Positions 48,524 to 57,379 of a DNA stretch of 64,000 bases are shown here, piece after piece (the stretch's first letter is position 1; each line of letters opens with the position of its first letter). The DNA is taken from the NCBI GenBank assembly GCA_030692565.1, contig JAUYAO010000059.1:1-64000 (forward strand), read 5' to 3'. Below the pieces are notes generated by a model that saw nothing but the letters and a program-made list of their open reading frames with translations, was not told where the DNA came from and did not search any database. This stretch comes from Nitrospira sp. (lineage in GTDB: Bacteria; Nitrospirota; Nitrospiria; Nitrospirales; Nitrospiraceae). A program made the position numbers and the translations under genes.

Positions 48524-49726
48524 ATGAGACCGACGAACGTCACTCCTCTCGACCTCTCCAATTACAGCATTTCCCCCACACAAGGGTTTCTTCCGCCAGA
48601 TCCGCTTGAACAGCTGCCGGATTCGCCGATGCTCAATCATCTTGGGCAGGAATTGCCGAAGTTGCTCAGCGCACGGATGATCCGACAATTCATCGACGGG
48701 CAGCGACAACTCCTTCCGGCTATCCCTGCAACGTGGCGGGATCAGGACTATCGGACTGCGATGCGGATTCTCTCGTTCGCCGGTCATGCCTATGTGTGGG
48801 AAGTGCCTGACCAGCCGGCTGCGACGCTGCCGTCACAACTTGCACAACCCTGGCACGACGTCGCGCTGAAGCTGGGCCGACCCCCGGTGCTCTCCTACTC
48901 GTCTTATGCCCTCGATAACTGGCGAAGACTGGATCCTGCCAAGCCTATCCAACTCGACAATATTGTGCTGCTCCAGAACTTTCTCGGCGGTCTGGATGAA
49001 GAGTGGTTTGTGGTCATCCACGTTCAAATCGAGCGGCAGGCAGGGCCGGGGTTAGCCGGGCTTATTCAGGCCATGAACGGAGCCGCCGGCGACAAGCCCG
49101 ACGAAGTACTCGCCGGACTTCGATCGCTCGCTGCCGCCCAAACCGCGATGCGTGACACGCTGCTGCGCATGAAAGAGCGGTGCGATCCCTATATGTATTA
49201 CAACCGCGTACGTCCCTACATTCATGCCTGGAAGAACAACCCTACACTCCCCCATGGCCTCGTCTATGAAAGCGTGGCGGCCTATGCAGAACAGCCGCAA
49301 CAGTTCCGCGGGGAAACCGGCGCGCAGAGTTCCATCGTGCCCTGCCTCGATGCCGGACTCGGAGTCACTCACGCACCAGACCCGCTGACTGTGTATTTGC
49401 AGGAAATGCGGGAGTACATGCCTCCACGACACCAGGCCTTTCTCCGCGCGATCGAGCAGACGACTGATGAGAAAGGCAGGCCGCTGCTGTCAGGCTATGT
49501 CCGCAACCGGAGATCGCACAATCCAGACCTTTGGAGGAGCTATTGTATCTGCGTGGATCTGCTGGCGCAGTTTCGCGACATCCATGTCGGATACGCCGAT
49601 AGCTACATCCATCGCCAACACCAAATCCATGCCAGCAACCCCAGCGCCGTAGGGACTGGTGGCACCCCTTTCATGGCCTATCTCCAGAAGCACTTGGACG
49701 AAACCAGGCGCGCGATCGCTGACTAG
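48524..49726 (+). CDS. indoleamine 2,3-dioxygenase family haem protein
   Basis: 400 residues from the ATG at 48524, chosen because GGAG lies 6 bases upstream; the frame is open from 48476. The C-terminal half closely follows animal IDO: the GLVYES ... FRGETGAQSS segment, then CLDAGLGV, then EMREYMPPRHQAFLRAIE, then a helix with FRDIHVGYADSYI, in which H354 matches the proximal haem ligand. R230 and Y225 align with the distal Arg and Phe of human IDO1. It should insert dioxygen into L-tryptophan or a related indole, making N-formylkynurenine. No kynurenine-pathway gene is adjacent, so the physiological substrate is open. Confidence 0.88.
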   Translation: MRPTNVTPLDLSNYSISPTQGFLPPDPLEQLPDSPMLNHLGQELPKLLSARMIRQFIDGQRQLLPAIPATWRDQDYRTAMRILSFAGHAYVWEVPDQPAATLPSQLAQPWHDVALKLGRPPVLSYSSYALDNWRRLDPAKPIQLDNIVLLQNFLGGLDEEWFVVIHVQIERQAGPGLAGLIQAMNGAAGDKPDEVLAGLRSLAAAQTAMRDTLLRMKERCDPYMYYNRVRPYIHAWKNNPTLPHGLVYESVAAYAEQPQQFRGETGAQSSIVPCLDAGLGVTHAPDPLTVYLQEMREYMPPRHQAFLRAIEQTTDEKGRPLLSGYVRNRRSHNPDLWRSYCICVDLLAQFRDIHVGYADSYIHRQHQIHASNPSAVGTGGTPFMAYLQKHLDETRRAIAD

Positions 49727-49893
49727 ATCTACTAACCGACATGTCGTTTTGCATGACCCGCGATGCGTTGCGTTCACCATGCATCTGGTCGACAAAACAA
49801 GAAGTACTAAGTGGGGATGTGCGTGCCATCGTTAACGGGCATCCATAATTGATTCGGCTGGCCTCTGGCCGGATCTGGGACGGACATAGAAAA

Positions 49894-49917
49894 GGGGGCG
49901 ACAAAGGTCGCCCCCCC
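49894..49917 (-). terminator. terminator of the DUF3365 cytochrome gene
   Basis: 9-bp perfect stem (GGGGGCGAC / GTCGCCCCC) with a 4-base loop, about 27 bases after the stop. On the minus strand it is followed by TTTTC. Confidence 0.75.
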
Positions 49918-49943
49918 ATATACCGCGATTTTGAAAGATCTCT

Positions 49944-50687
49944 CTATTTGGCAGGAAGCTTGACGCTGACGGCACCTCCCAGGTCACCTTCGTTCGCGCC
50001 CTCTTTCTTGTAGCCGGAGACATCCGTCTCGCCTTTTGGCCCACCGTGGCAGCCCATGCAACCTTTGCCGTAAAACAACGGCAGCATCACTCGAACATCT
50101 CCGCCGACGGGCTCACTCATGATCTTGTCTCCCTGGCGTGGATAGCCGGGATCGCCGAGCTTTTTCATCATTCCGGCTTCAAAGGCATCTGCCTTATTCT
50201 TTGGGTTTCGGAGCAAGGTATCGGTCGTCGTCTGCTTCATGTAGATGCTCGTCTTGGCGCTGAACCCTGCAGCTGTCTGCGTTCCAAAGTGCGCCGGTGT
50301 AAACCCCTTGTATCCCACACCAGGCTTGTTGATGGTCGCTTGATTATCTGCGACCGTTTGTTTTGCGGCTGCGACGAGTTCCGGAAGAAGTTTCTGCGCC
50401 GATCCAGGAACACCGCTTGTTTTCAAATTACCTAAATCCACTCCAGTTCGCGCCTTGAATTTCTCCGCAAGCTGTTGGGCGAATACATCAGGTGTAAACC
50501 CCTTGTCCCCTTTGCTCGCATCATTGATCAACGGCTGATTGGCCGCAACGGCGCCACGCCCGGCGTCCAGCAGGATGGCCAGAAGGCGACCGGTTTCAAC
50601 CGCGTCATCCCCCGCAAAGACCGACAGTGGGCCAAGCACCGAAGCGAGAAACACTCCGAGTGCCGGAAGTAATCTTCGTCGGATCAT
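49944..50687 (-). CDS. c-type haem protein with duplicated DUF3365 (Tll0287-like) segment
   Basis: 247 residues. A signal peptide (ending near VFAGD) precedes a Tll0287/DUF3365 domain whose central motif occurs twice: about 46-85 (ANQPLIND ... KGFTPDVFAQQLAEKFKARTG) and 111-150 (DNQATINK ... KGFTPAHFGTQTAAGFSAKT). The C-terminal part has the family's PL-FYGKGCMGCHG with one CxxCH haem site (210-214). At DNA level the two copies share a 16-base identical stretch. It is a periplasmic monohaem protein, possibly a redox or signal-sensing protein. The gene is a single unit with its own terminator. Confidence 0.82.
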   Translation of the reverse strand: MIRRRLLPALGVFLASVLGPLSVFAGDDAVETGRLLAILLDAGRGAVAANQPLINDASKGDKGFTPDVFAQQLAEKFKARTGVDLGNLKTSGVPGSAQKLLPELVAAAKQTVADNQATINKPGVGYKGFTPAHFGTQTAAGFSAKTSIYMKQTTTDTLLRNPKNKADAFEAGMMKKLGDPGYPRQGDKIMSEPVGGDVRVMLPLFYGKGCMGCHGGPKGETDVSGYKKEGANEGDLGGAVSVKLPAK

Positions 50688-51041
50688 AGATCCTCCTCGA
50701 TTGACAGGTTGGACTGACTGAGTGCCAGGAAACAGATAGGTCCGAGAAAAGAAGATGAAGCGAATGAAAGAATGACGTTCACTATACGCCGACTACACTG
50801 GCAACACTAGAGCTATTCGGTCGTGGCAGTGAAGGATTGGCTCTATTATATTAATTGAGTTCTCACGACTTCAATGCATCCTCCAGCGAGGATCTCGGAA
50901 ATCAGATCACTTCTCGAAGATCATGTCGTGGGCAGCCCCATCAACAAGAGGAGAAGGCCCCCTTTTCATTCTATGACCATTGACTGAACTGAACACCTGG
51001 CGTATCGTTTCACACACTCAACTTACCTCTGAGGTCTCACC
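50688..51041. other. intergenic region, DUF3365 gene / iron transporter
   Basis: 354 bases with divergent flanking genes. It includes an A/T-rich centre (TCTATTATATTAATTGAG near 50840-50860), the likely location of one or both promoters. GAGG 7 bases before the ATG is the ribosome site of the downstream gene. I see no gene or structured RNA. Confidence 0.4.
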
Positions 51042-52004
51042 ATGCAGGCTGCTTCAGCCTATGACCCTCGCCTCGCACGGGATCTGATCCTCGACGAGCT
51101 ATTCGATCTTTCCCTCTACAAAGCCCTTCGAGGTGTGACTGAACCGGACGTCCATGACACGCTGGATGAATTGATCAAGGTTGAAACCGCGCATCTCGCC
51201 TTCTGGCAGCGATTCTTCAATCTCAAACTGGAGCAGCTCGACCTCGGACGGCGTATCAAATTATCCGTCATGATGCTGGTCTGCCGGCTCTTCGGCTCGA
51301 CGGCCGTCCACCTGGTCCTCGAAGCGATCGAAGTGCACGGGGTGCGGAAGTACCTGGCCCTCTGGCGGGCCTACCAGGGCAAACCGCTGGCCGAGGCCTT
51401 GCGCGGAATTCTCATGGATGAATTCAAGCATGAAGACGTGCTCGTCACGGCACTCACGCAGCGAAAGATCAATCCTGAGAAGATCCGCAATATTTTCCTT
51501 GGACTGAATGACGGCCTGGTGGAGATTCTTGGCGCGGTGAGCGGATTCTTCGGAGCCTTCGGCAGCACGACGATGGTGCTGATCGCCGCTTCGACCACGG
51601 CCGTCGCGGGGGCCCTGTCGATGGCCGCCGGTGCATTCCTGGCGCTTAATTCTGAGAAAGAAGTGAAATCGACCGAAGTCGCAAAGAAGCTTTTTCTAGG
51701 CGAGGAATCTGAATTTACCCCGATGGAAGAACAACCGCTGTCATCGGCGCTGGTGGTCGGCTCAGCCTACCTGCTGGGCGCCATCGTCCCGGTGTTCCCC
51801 GTGCTGATCGGCGCCACCGATGCGCTGTTTTCCATCCTGACGGCCGGCCTCATGGTGGTGCTCGTCTCGACGATTCTATCGTTCCTGTCCGGCATGGACA
51901 TCAAACGACGCATCGTGCTCAACCTGGTGATCATCACCGTGGCGGTCAGCATCAGCTATGGGATCGGAATCGTTGCAAAAAACTACTGGGGGATTGCGCT
52001 GTAG
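51042..52004 (+). CDS. ferritin-like/VIT1 fusion membrane protein (MbfA-type iron transporter)
   Basis: 320 residues. The N-terminal 145 residues form a ferritin-like (rubrerythrin/Erv1) domain with metal-ligand candidates E19, E48xxH51, E94/E97 and E127xxH130. The C-terminal part is a VIT1/CCC1 transporter with five helices, starting at LGLNDGLVEILGAVSGFFGA. The same order occurs in MbfA, which exports iron across the inner membrane in Bradyrhizobium and Agrobacterium. It probably protects against iron overload, relevant to a haem- and iron-rich cell. No Fur box was recognised with confidence upstream. Confidence 0.85.
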   Translation: MQAASAYDPRLARDLILDELFDLSLYKALRGVTEPDVHDTLDELIKVETAHLAFWQRFFNLKLEQLDLGRRIKLSVMMLVCRLFGSTAVHLVLEAIEVHGVRKYLALWRAYQGKPLAEALRGILMDEFKHEDVLVTALTQRKINPEKIRNIFLGLNDGLVEILGAVSGFFGAFGSTTMVLIAASTTAVAGALSMAAGAFLALNSEKEVKSTEVAKKLFLGEESEFTPMEEQPLSSALVVGSAYLLGAIVPVFPVLIGATDALFSILTAGLMVVLVSTILSFLSGMDIKRRIVLNLVIITVAVSISYGIGIVAKNYWGIAL

Positions 52005-52007
52005 GTT

Positions 52008-53666
52008 CTATCGTGCGGAAAACATAGGAAGCTCGCGTGATCCTTCCGCCTCTCGTTGAATACGCTCCCGTTCAGCCCGGGAGGCTTCCAGCACATCGTG
52101 CAGCATCTCATCCGTCATTTGCGTCATCTGCGCCGCCGCATCTTTCATGTCGGCGTGCTCGACCGCGCGCGAGAGCACTTCTGATTTGGTCGCGCCCTTT
52201 TTCTGACCCATAAAGGGTTTGGTAATCAGAAATACCACGTCACGCACCGGCATGAACCGCAAAAATCGACGGAGCAAACGAATCGTCTGGATCGGGTAAC
52301 AGAAGAGCTTGTACATGAACAACTTCTGCAACCCCTTCTGCCGCACACGATTGATGGTTTCTCCCGGCAGACAGGTCGGATCGATTTCAGAGCACTTGAA
52401 GTACTTGTACCAATCAGTCGATTCCTGCACCAGCCCGCGCTTCACATATTCCTGCCACAGCGGAGTCCCGCGGTAGACACAGAGCCGGTTGAAGCCGAAT
52501 GTATCCAGCGGCAGCTTGGCGGCGAAGTCAAACGTGGCCTTCATATCTTCGACGGTTTCGTCTGGATTGCCGACGGTGAAGAATCCGTGCACGATCTCGA
52601 TGCCGGCCTTCTTGGCGTTCTTGACCGCCGTCGTCACTTCCGCCAGCGTCTGCTCTTTCTTCAACCGGTCGAGGATCTTCTGACTGCCGCTCTCGATCCC
52701 GAACATAACCGTGCGGCAATGGGCCTTGGCCATCGCGGGAAAGAGATGCTGGGCGACGGAATCGACCCGCCCTTCAATGCCCCACTGAATGGTCAGCTTC
52801 TCATCCATCGCCCCTTGGCAAATGGCCTCGATCCGCTTCGGCTGAAGCAGAAAATGATCGTCCACGAAATAGACCGAGCCATAGCCATGCTCTTCGAGAT
52901 ACTTGAGCTCGGCGACCACATGCGCAGGCGTTCGTGCCCGCCACTTGCCCTCGTTGAAAATCGGAATGTCGCAAAATACGCAAGGCCAGGGGCAGCCGCG
53001 CGAGGTCTGCATCGTCGTAAATCGTTCCATCGACAGCACCGCCGGCACATCCAACGGCATCGACTCAATGAAGTCGAGTTTCAAGCTCTCTCGATCAGGG
53101 AAGGGCCACTGGTCCAAATGGCGTTCCATCGGACGGTTTGGATTGTGCACGACTTTCCCGTCCTTCATCCACGTCAAGCTGGCCACGGCTTCCGGGCTGT
53201 CAAAATTCGCGAGCAGATCAAGCAACAGCTGCTCACCGTCGCCACGACAAACATAATCGACTTCGGGGCACTGCAATTTGACCAGCGGGGCATTGAGACT
53301 GGCAAAGACGCCGCCGAAGGCCAGTTTTACTTTTGGATTGGTCGCGCGAATCTGCCGTGCAAGAATTTTGGCGTAGGGATAACTGGTCGTACTCAGGAAG
53401 CTCAGGCCGACGAGGTCCGGCTGCTCGCGATTGATCTGATCAATGATGACGTCGTTCGGCGTGTCGGGATTCGCCTGATCGAACATCACGCACTCGTGCC
53501 CGGCCTGCTTCACAACGGACGAGAGCGACATGATACCGATGGGCGGGAAACCCATGACACGGATATTGCCGTTTTTCGCGCGGGTTTTCGCCGGAAGCGC
53601 GTAGAACTGGGGATCGCGGACGTGGATGAGAAAAACTCGCAGACAGACTCCTTGGTTCGACTTCAA
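52008..53666 (-). CDS. B12-binding-domain radical SAM protein
   Basis: About 552 residues from a TTG; no closer ATG precedes the B12-binding domain, so the start is uncertain. Residues 10-150 are a Rossmann-like cobalamin-binding domain (GHECVMFDQANPDTPNDVI, LVGLSFLSTTS, FGGVFASL). The radical SAM core has CPWPCVFC (CxxxCxxC) near residue 226. A helical C-terminal region of about 150 residues follows. This class B architecture includes methylases such as the hopanoid C-2 methylase HpnP and the HpnJ type. The hopanoid genes are about 25 kb away, so that role is only a guess. It stops 3 bases from the convergent iron transporter. Confidence 0.8.
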   Translation of the reverse strand: MKSNQGVCLRVFLIHVRDPQFYALPAKTRAKNGNIRVMGFPPIGIMSLSSVVKQAGHECVMFDQANPDTPNDVIIDQINREQPDLVGLSFLSTTSYPYAKILARQIRATNPKVKLAFGGVFASLNAPLVKLQCPEVDYVCRGDGEQLLLDLLANFDSPEAVASLTWMKDGKVVHNPNRPMERHLDQWPFPDRESLKLDFIESMPLDVPAVLSMERFTTMQTSRGCPWPCVFCDIPIFNEGKWRARTPAHVVAELKYLEEHGYGSVYFVDDHFLLQPKRIEAICQGAMDEKLTIQWGIEGRVDSVAQHLFPAMAKAHCRTVMFGIESGSQKILDRLKKEQTLAEVTTAVKNAKKAGIEIVHGFFTVGNPDETVEDMKATFDFAAKLPLDTFGFNRLCVYRGTPLWQEYVKRGLVQESTDWYKYFKCSEIDPTCLPGETINRVRQKGLQKLFMYKLFCYPIQTIRLLRRFLRFMPVRDVVFLITKPFMGQKKGATKSEVLSRAVEHADMKDAAAQMTQMTDEMLHDVLEASRAERERIQREAEGSRELPMFSAR

Positions 53667-53843
53667 CTACCACTGAGTGCGCGGACACCGGAAGGATGCG
53701 GCAGAAAGAGCAGGGGTTACAATCAACAGGTGCAATCCCTAGCGTGAGACTAACACGATATCAGGTTGGGGGAAAGCGGATATTTCTCTTGAAGACTCCG
53801 CTGGAGCGATGCCCTGCGAGTGCGGAAGATAGGGACTGAAACA

Positions 53844-53880
53844 GATCGGGGGTGCTGAGCGACGCTCGGCACCCCCGATC
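53844..53880 (-). terminator. hairpin downstream of sucD
   Basis: 17-bp stem with a single G-T-type mismatch and a 3-base loop (GATCGGGGGTGC ... GCACCCCCGATC). It lies about 20 bases after the sucD stop. No clear T-run follows, so it may be a terminator or an mRNA-stabilising hairpin. Confidence 0.6.
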
Positions 53881-53901
53881 ACCACACACCGATAGAAATG
53901 A

Positions 53902-54774
53902 TTAGCGGCCCAACGCGAGCTTGATGGCGTTGCCGATCTCTGCCGGATTCTTCACGACCTTCACACCGGCTGACTCGAGCGTCTTCATCTTTTCAGCTGC
54001 CGTGCCCTTACCGCCGGAGACGATGGCACCGGCGTGGCCCATGCGGCGGCCTGGAGGAGCCGTGATGCCGGCGATAAAACTCACGACCGGCTTCTTCACA
54101 TTCTTCTTGATGAACTCAGCGGCTTTCTCTTCGGCATCGCCACCGATTTCACCGATCATCACGATCCCCTGGGTCTCGGGATCTTTCTCGAACAACGCTA
54201 ATACATCGACGAAGCCGGTTCCATTGACCGGATCGCCCCCGATCCCCACGCAGGTAGTTTCGCCAAGACCTAAGGTCGACAGCTGGTGCACCGCTTCATA
54301 GGTGAGGGTCCCGCTGCGCGAGACGACACCGACGATGCCCTTCTTATGGATAAATCCTGGCATGATCCCGATCTTCGCTTCATCGACCGTAATCACGCCC
54401 GGGCAATTCGGCCCGATCAATCGCACATCGCGGCCATGTAACGCTCGCTTCACCTTCACCATGTCGTTCACCGGAATACCTTCGGTGATACAGATGATCA
54501 GCTTCACCCCGGCATCGGCGGCTTCCAGAATCGCATCGGCGCAGAAAGGCGGCGGCACGAAAATCAGCGATGTGTCACAGCCCTCTTTCTTGACCGCATC
54601 CCGTACTGTATTGAACACGGGAATGCCTTCAACTTCCTGTCCCGCCTTCCCGGGAGTGACACCGGCAACGACCTTCGTGCCATACGCCTTGCATTGCGTC
54701 GCATGGAACGAGCCTTCCTTGCCCGTGATCCCCTGCACTACCACTCGCGTGTTTTTATTAACGAGAATTGACAT
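53902..54774 (-). CDS. sucD: succinyl-CoA synthetase alpha subunit
   Basis: 290 residues. The CoA-binding Rossmann opening is [20 protein letters not shown], the domain junction GPNCPGVI is present, and the phospho-histidine is in [18 protein letters not shown]. It interconverts succinate and succinyl-CoA; in a reductive TCA cycle it runs toward succinyl-CoA. It is normally adjacent to sucC, but here two lipoprotein genes and a sucC fragment intervene. Confidence 0.96.
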   Translation of the reverse strand: MSILVNKNTRVVVQGITGKEGSFHATQCKAYGTKVVAGVTPGKAGQEVEGIPVFNTVRDAVKKEGCDTSLIFVPPPFCADAILEAADAGVKLIICITEGIPVNDMVKVKRALHGRDVRLIGPNCPGVITVDEAKIGIMPGFIHKKGIVGVVSRSGTLTYEAVHQLSTLGLGETTCVGIGGDPVNGTGFVDVLALFEKDPETQGIVMIGEIGGDAEEKAAEFIKKNVKKPVVSFIAGITAPPGRRMGHAGAIVSGGKGTAAEKMKTLESAGVKVVKNPAEIGNAIKLALGR

Positions 54775-54803
54775 AGATTGATCCTTCTTTTCGTTTTACT
54801 GCT

Positions 54804-55406
54804 CTAGAAGATGCCTTTTGCGTGAGATTCATCAATCGTCAGACGGTGCAGATCATAATGCGCACTCTTTACAACGTCTTCGGGTTCATCCGAAAAGGGC
54901 ATAGCAAAAATCAGGAATATTTGAATCCAGAATCCCAACTCTTCCTTTTTGTCAATATTCGCAAGCACCTTCTGATCTCGACCCTTATACACGGTCTTGG
55001 TGATCAAGTCCTCTGACGCGTATCCGGGAATCATGCCAAAGGTAAATCCGGAGATAAAGCCAGAGAGAAACGCCAGCCCTTCACTCCCCTCCTCGACAAT
55101 AGAAATATCCGCCCTGATATCGGCCGACTCACCTTCCACAGACACTGAAGAAAACAATCCGGATTCTGTGTATGCTTTCGCAGCCTGTTCTCGAAACAGC
55201 TTTGCAGTAGCCTGTGTGGTTTCTGGGATCGTCCCATCAGAATCTGCACCTCTACTCACATTCAAGCTGATGGACTTCTTCCCCAATGATGGCGGTTGAG
55301 GAGGCCATTGAGCAGGTGGCTTCAGATCCCCCTCCCGAACCATAAGGCATCCCGACAGGCTCAAGATGAGAAAGACTATTGGGAGGATCTTTCGAAAACT
55401 TCTCAC
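54804..55406 (-). CDS. lipoprotein, paralogue B
   Basis: 200 residues starting at GTG, which overlaps the TGA of the sucC remnant (GTGA). Signal peptide with lipobox LSGC (Cys at 20), then a Pro-rich linker, a domain of about 120 residues, and a C-terminal hydrophobic segment FWIQIFLIFAMPF followed by YDLHRLTIDESHAKGIF. It is clearly paralogous to the next gene upstream, sharing SGLFSSV, IPGY, GFWIQ-FL-FAMPF and the KGIF end. The family is not recognised. It is located 29 bases before sucD in the operon, and is probably an outer-membrane or periplasmic-leaflet lipoprotein. Confidence 0.7.
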   Translation of the reverse strand: MRSFRKILPIVFLILSLSGCLMVREGDLKPPAQWPPQPPSLGKKSISLNVSRGADSDGTIPETTQATAKLFREQAAKAYTESGLFSSVSVEGESADIRADISIVEEGSEGLAFLSGFISGFTFGMIPGYASEDLITKTVYKGRDQKVLANIDKKEELGFWIQIFLIFAMPFSDEPEDVVKSAHYDLHRLTIDESHAKGIF

Positions 55407-55522
55407 GCTGCTTTTCCCGTCAGCTTCACAATCTTTCGCGCCGCTTCCTACAAGTCGTTGGGTATCTCCAATTTCAAGCCGGACTCCGCCAACAGTTTGC
55501 GGCCTTCTTCCTGGTTCGCCCC
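55403..55522 (-). pseudogene. sucC 3' remnant
   Basis: 120 bases align without gaps to the last 120 bases of sucC (56189-56308) with about 82% identity by hand. In frame, 33 or so of 38 residues match (for example EEGRKLLAESGLKLE, and KIVKLTGKAA then stop), but one Trp codon is TAG. Many of the differences are silent. It lies between the two lipoprotein genes and its stop overlaps the GTG of lipoprotein B. Confidence 0.85.
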
Positions 55523-55539
55523 TTCACAGACTCCCGTTT

Positions 55540-56112
55540 CTAAAAAAGGCCCTTCTGGTGCGCATCCTCAATGGTGGCTCGGTGCATGTCATACTGCGCA
55601 GCACTCAGCTTTGCCGCAGGACTGTCAGCAAACGGCATAGCAAACAGCAAGAAGAACTGAATCCAAAACCCCATCCCTTGGCGCTGCTCGATCGTCCCGA
55701 CCTCTTTCGACTGGCGATCTCTATAACTCGTTCGCGTCGCGAGATCTTGAGCAACATACCCGGGTATCATGGTAAACGTAATCGCGGATACGGCCGCGGA
55801 CCAGGAAAGACCCTCGTCTCCCGCCTCGATCACTGCAATGTCTGCATGCAAATCCGCGGGCGCACCGTTCATGATAACGGAAGAAAACACACCGGAATCA
55901 AGATAGGCCTTGACCGCCTGCTCACGGGAATCGCCGAGCCCTTCCTTCCCCTGAGGACCGATTCCGGCGACATGGAGCGCAATGGACTTTTTCGCCGGCT
56001 GAACCGACTGCGGTGCGTGCTGCCCCGACACCGATGACGCCCCATCCCGGACCATGAGGCATCCGGAAGCGCTCAACGACAGGAGGACAAATGTGATGAT
56101 GACCCAGGGCAT
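55540..56112 (-). CDS. lipoprotein, paralogue A
   Basis: 190 residues. Signal peptide with lipobox SASGC (Cys at 18) followed by LMVRDG. A linker and a domain of about 120 residues follow. It shares SGVFSSV, ADLHADIAVIE, MIPGY, GFWIQFFLLFAMPF and QKGLF with paralogue B, at about 40-45% identity overall. It is encoded 76 bases after sucC. No function is recognised. Its presence inside a central-carbon operon may simply reflect insertion rather than a shared role. Confidence 0.7.
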   Translation of the reverse strand: MPWVIITFVLLSLSASGCLMVRDGASSVSGQHAPQSVQPAKKSIALHVAGIGPQGKEGLGDSREQAVKAYLDSGVFSSVIMNGAPADLHADIAVIEAGDEGLSWSAAVSAITFTMIPGYVAQDLATRTSYRDRQSKEVGTIEQRQGMGFWIQFFLLFAMPFADSPAAKLSAAQYDMHRATIEDAHQKGLF

Positions 56113-56188
56113 TTTCTACACACAACCTTCCACGCACGCGCCGGCCCATGAACCGAAACTTTCTCACAGAAATAAATGCAGGCCCCGC

Positions 56189-57367
56189 CTACGCCGCTTT
56201 TCCGGTCAGCTTCACAATCTTCTGCGCCGCTTCCCACAAGTCGTTGGCCACTTCGAGTTTCAAGCCGGACTCAGCCAATAGCTTGCGACCTTCTTCCGCA
56301 TTCGTTCCCTGCAAGCGAACCACCAGCGGCACCGTGATCTTCACTTCCTTGGCCGCTTCGATCACGCCGTTGGCAATGCGCTCGCAGCGCACGATGCCGC
56401 CGAAAATGTTGATGAAGATGCCCTTGACGTTCGGATCCTTGAGGAGAATCCGGAATCCGGCTGCCACCGTCTCTTTGGTCGCGCCGCCGCCGACATCCAG
56501 AAAGTTCGCCGGCTCGCTGCCCGCCAGCTTGATCACATCCATCGTCGCCATGGCCAGACCCGCGCCGTTGACCATGCAACCGATGTTGCCGTCCAGCTTG
56601 ACGTAATTCAGATTGCTCGCACCGGCTTCGATTTCCAGCGGCTCTTCTTCGTTGAGATCGCGCATCTGCTGAACATCGGCATGCTTGAACAGCGCGTTGT
56701 CGTCGAAGGACACTTTGCCGTCGAGGGCGACGATCGTCTTTTCTTTGGTGATGATGAGCGGGTTGATCTCGACCATCGCCGCGTGCTTTTCCATAAACAT
56801 GCGATAGAGATTCCCCATCATCTGGATGAAGGGATTCATCACGGCCGGTTCGATCGTATTGAGACCGAGGGCAAACGCCACGTTGCGTCCGTTGTAGCCC
56901 TGGAATCCCACGGCGGGATCGATCAATTCCTTGATGATCTTTTCGGGTGTCTTTTCCGCGACCTCTTCGATTTCCATCCCGCCTTCGGTGCTGGCGATGA
57001 AGACGGGCCAACCGGAATCGCGATCCACCAGGATGCTCAAATACAATTCCTTGCTGATGTTCGCGCCTTCTTCGAGCAGGAGCCGATGGACCTGACGGCC
57101 TTTGGGACCGGTCTGGTGAGTCACCAGCGTCTTGCCGATCAGCTCCTTGGCCAGGCCTGCCACCGCCGCCTTATCCTTGGTGATCTTGACGCCGCCCGCC
57201 TTGCCGCGGCCGCCCGCATGGATCTGCGCCTTCACGACGAATACGGGCGTGTTCAGCTCGTTGGCCCAGGCCGTCGCCGCTTCCGGAGATGTCACTTCTT
57301 TTCCGCGTGGGACCGGCACCCCGAACTGCGCAAACAACTGCTTCGCCTGAAACTCATGCACATTCAT
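56189..57367 (-). CDS. sucC: succinyl-CoA synthetase beta subunit
   Basis: 392 residues. It opens with MNVHEFQAKQLFAQFGVPVPRG, the ATP-grasp domain has VVKAQIHAGGRGKAGGVK, and the C-terminal CoA-ligase domain contains GGIVRCERIANGV. It pairs with SucD to form the ADP/GDP-dependent succinyl-CoA synthetase. The gene lies 12 bases after frdA. Its 3' end is the source, or a homologue of the source, of the remnant at 55403-55522. Confidence 0.96.
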   Translation of the reverse strand: MNVHEFQAKQLFAQFGVPVPRGKEVTSPEAATAWANELNTPVFVVKAQIHAGGRGKAGGVKITKDKAAVAGLAKELIGKTLVTHQTGPKGRQVHRLLLEEGANISKELYLSILVDRDSGWPVFIASTEGGMEIEEVAEKTPEKIIKELIDPAVGFQGYNGRNVAFALGLNTIEPAVMNPFIQMMGNLYRMFMEKHAAMVEINPLIITKEKTIVALDGKVSFDDNALFKHADVQQMRDLNEEEPLEIEAGASNLNYVKLDGNIGCMVNGAGLAMATMDVIKLAGSEPANFLDVGGGATKETVAAGFRILLKDPNVKGIFINIFGGIVRCERIANGVIEAAKEVKITVPLVVRLQGTNAEEGRKLLAESGLKLEVANDLWEAAQKIVKLTGKAA

Positions 57368-57379
57368 GCTGTACTCCTC

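Noticed and set aside
52008-53666. Naming the B12 radical SAM gene hpnP
   Set aside because: The architecture fits but is shared by many class B enzymes, and it is not linked to the hopanoid genes here.
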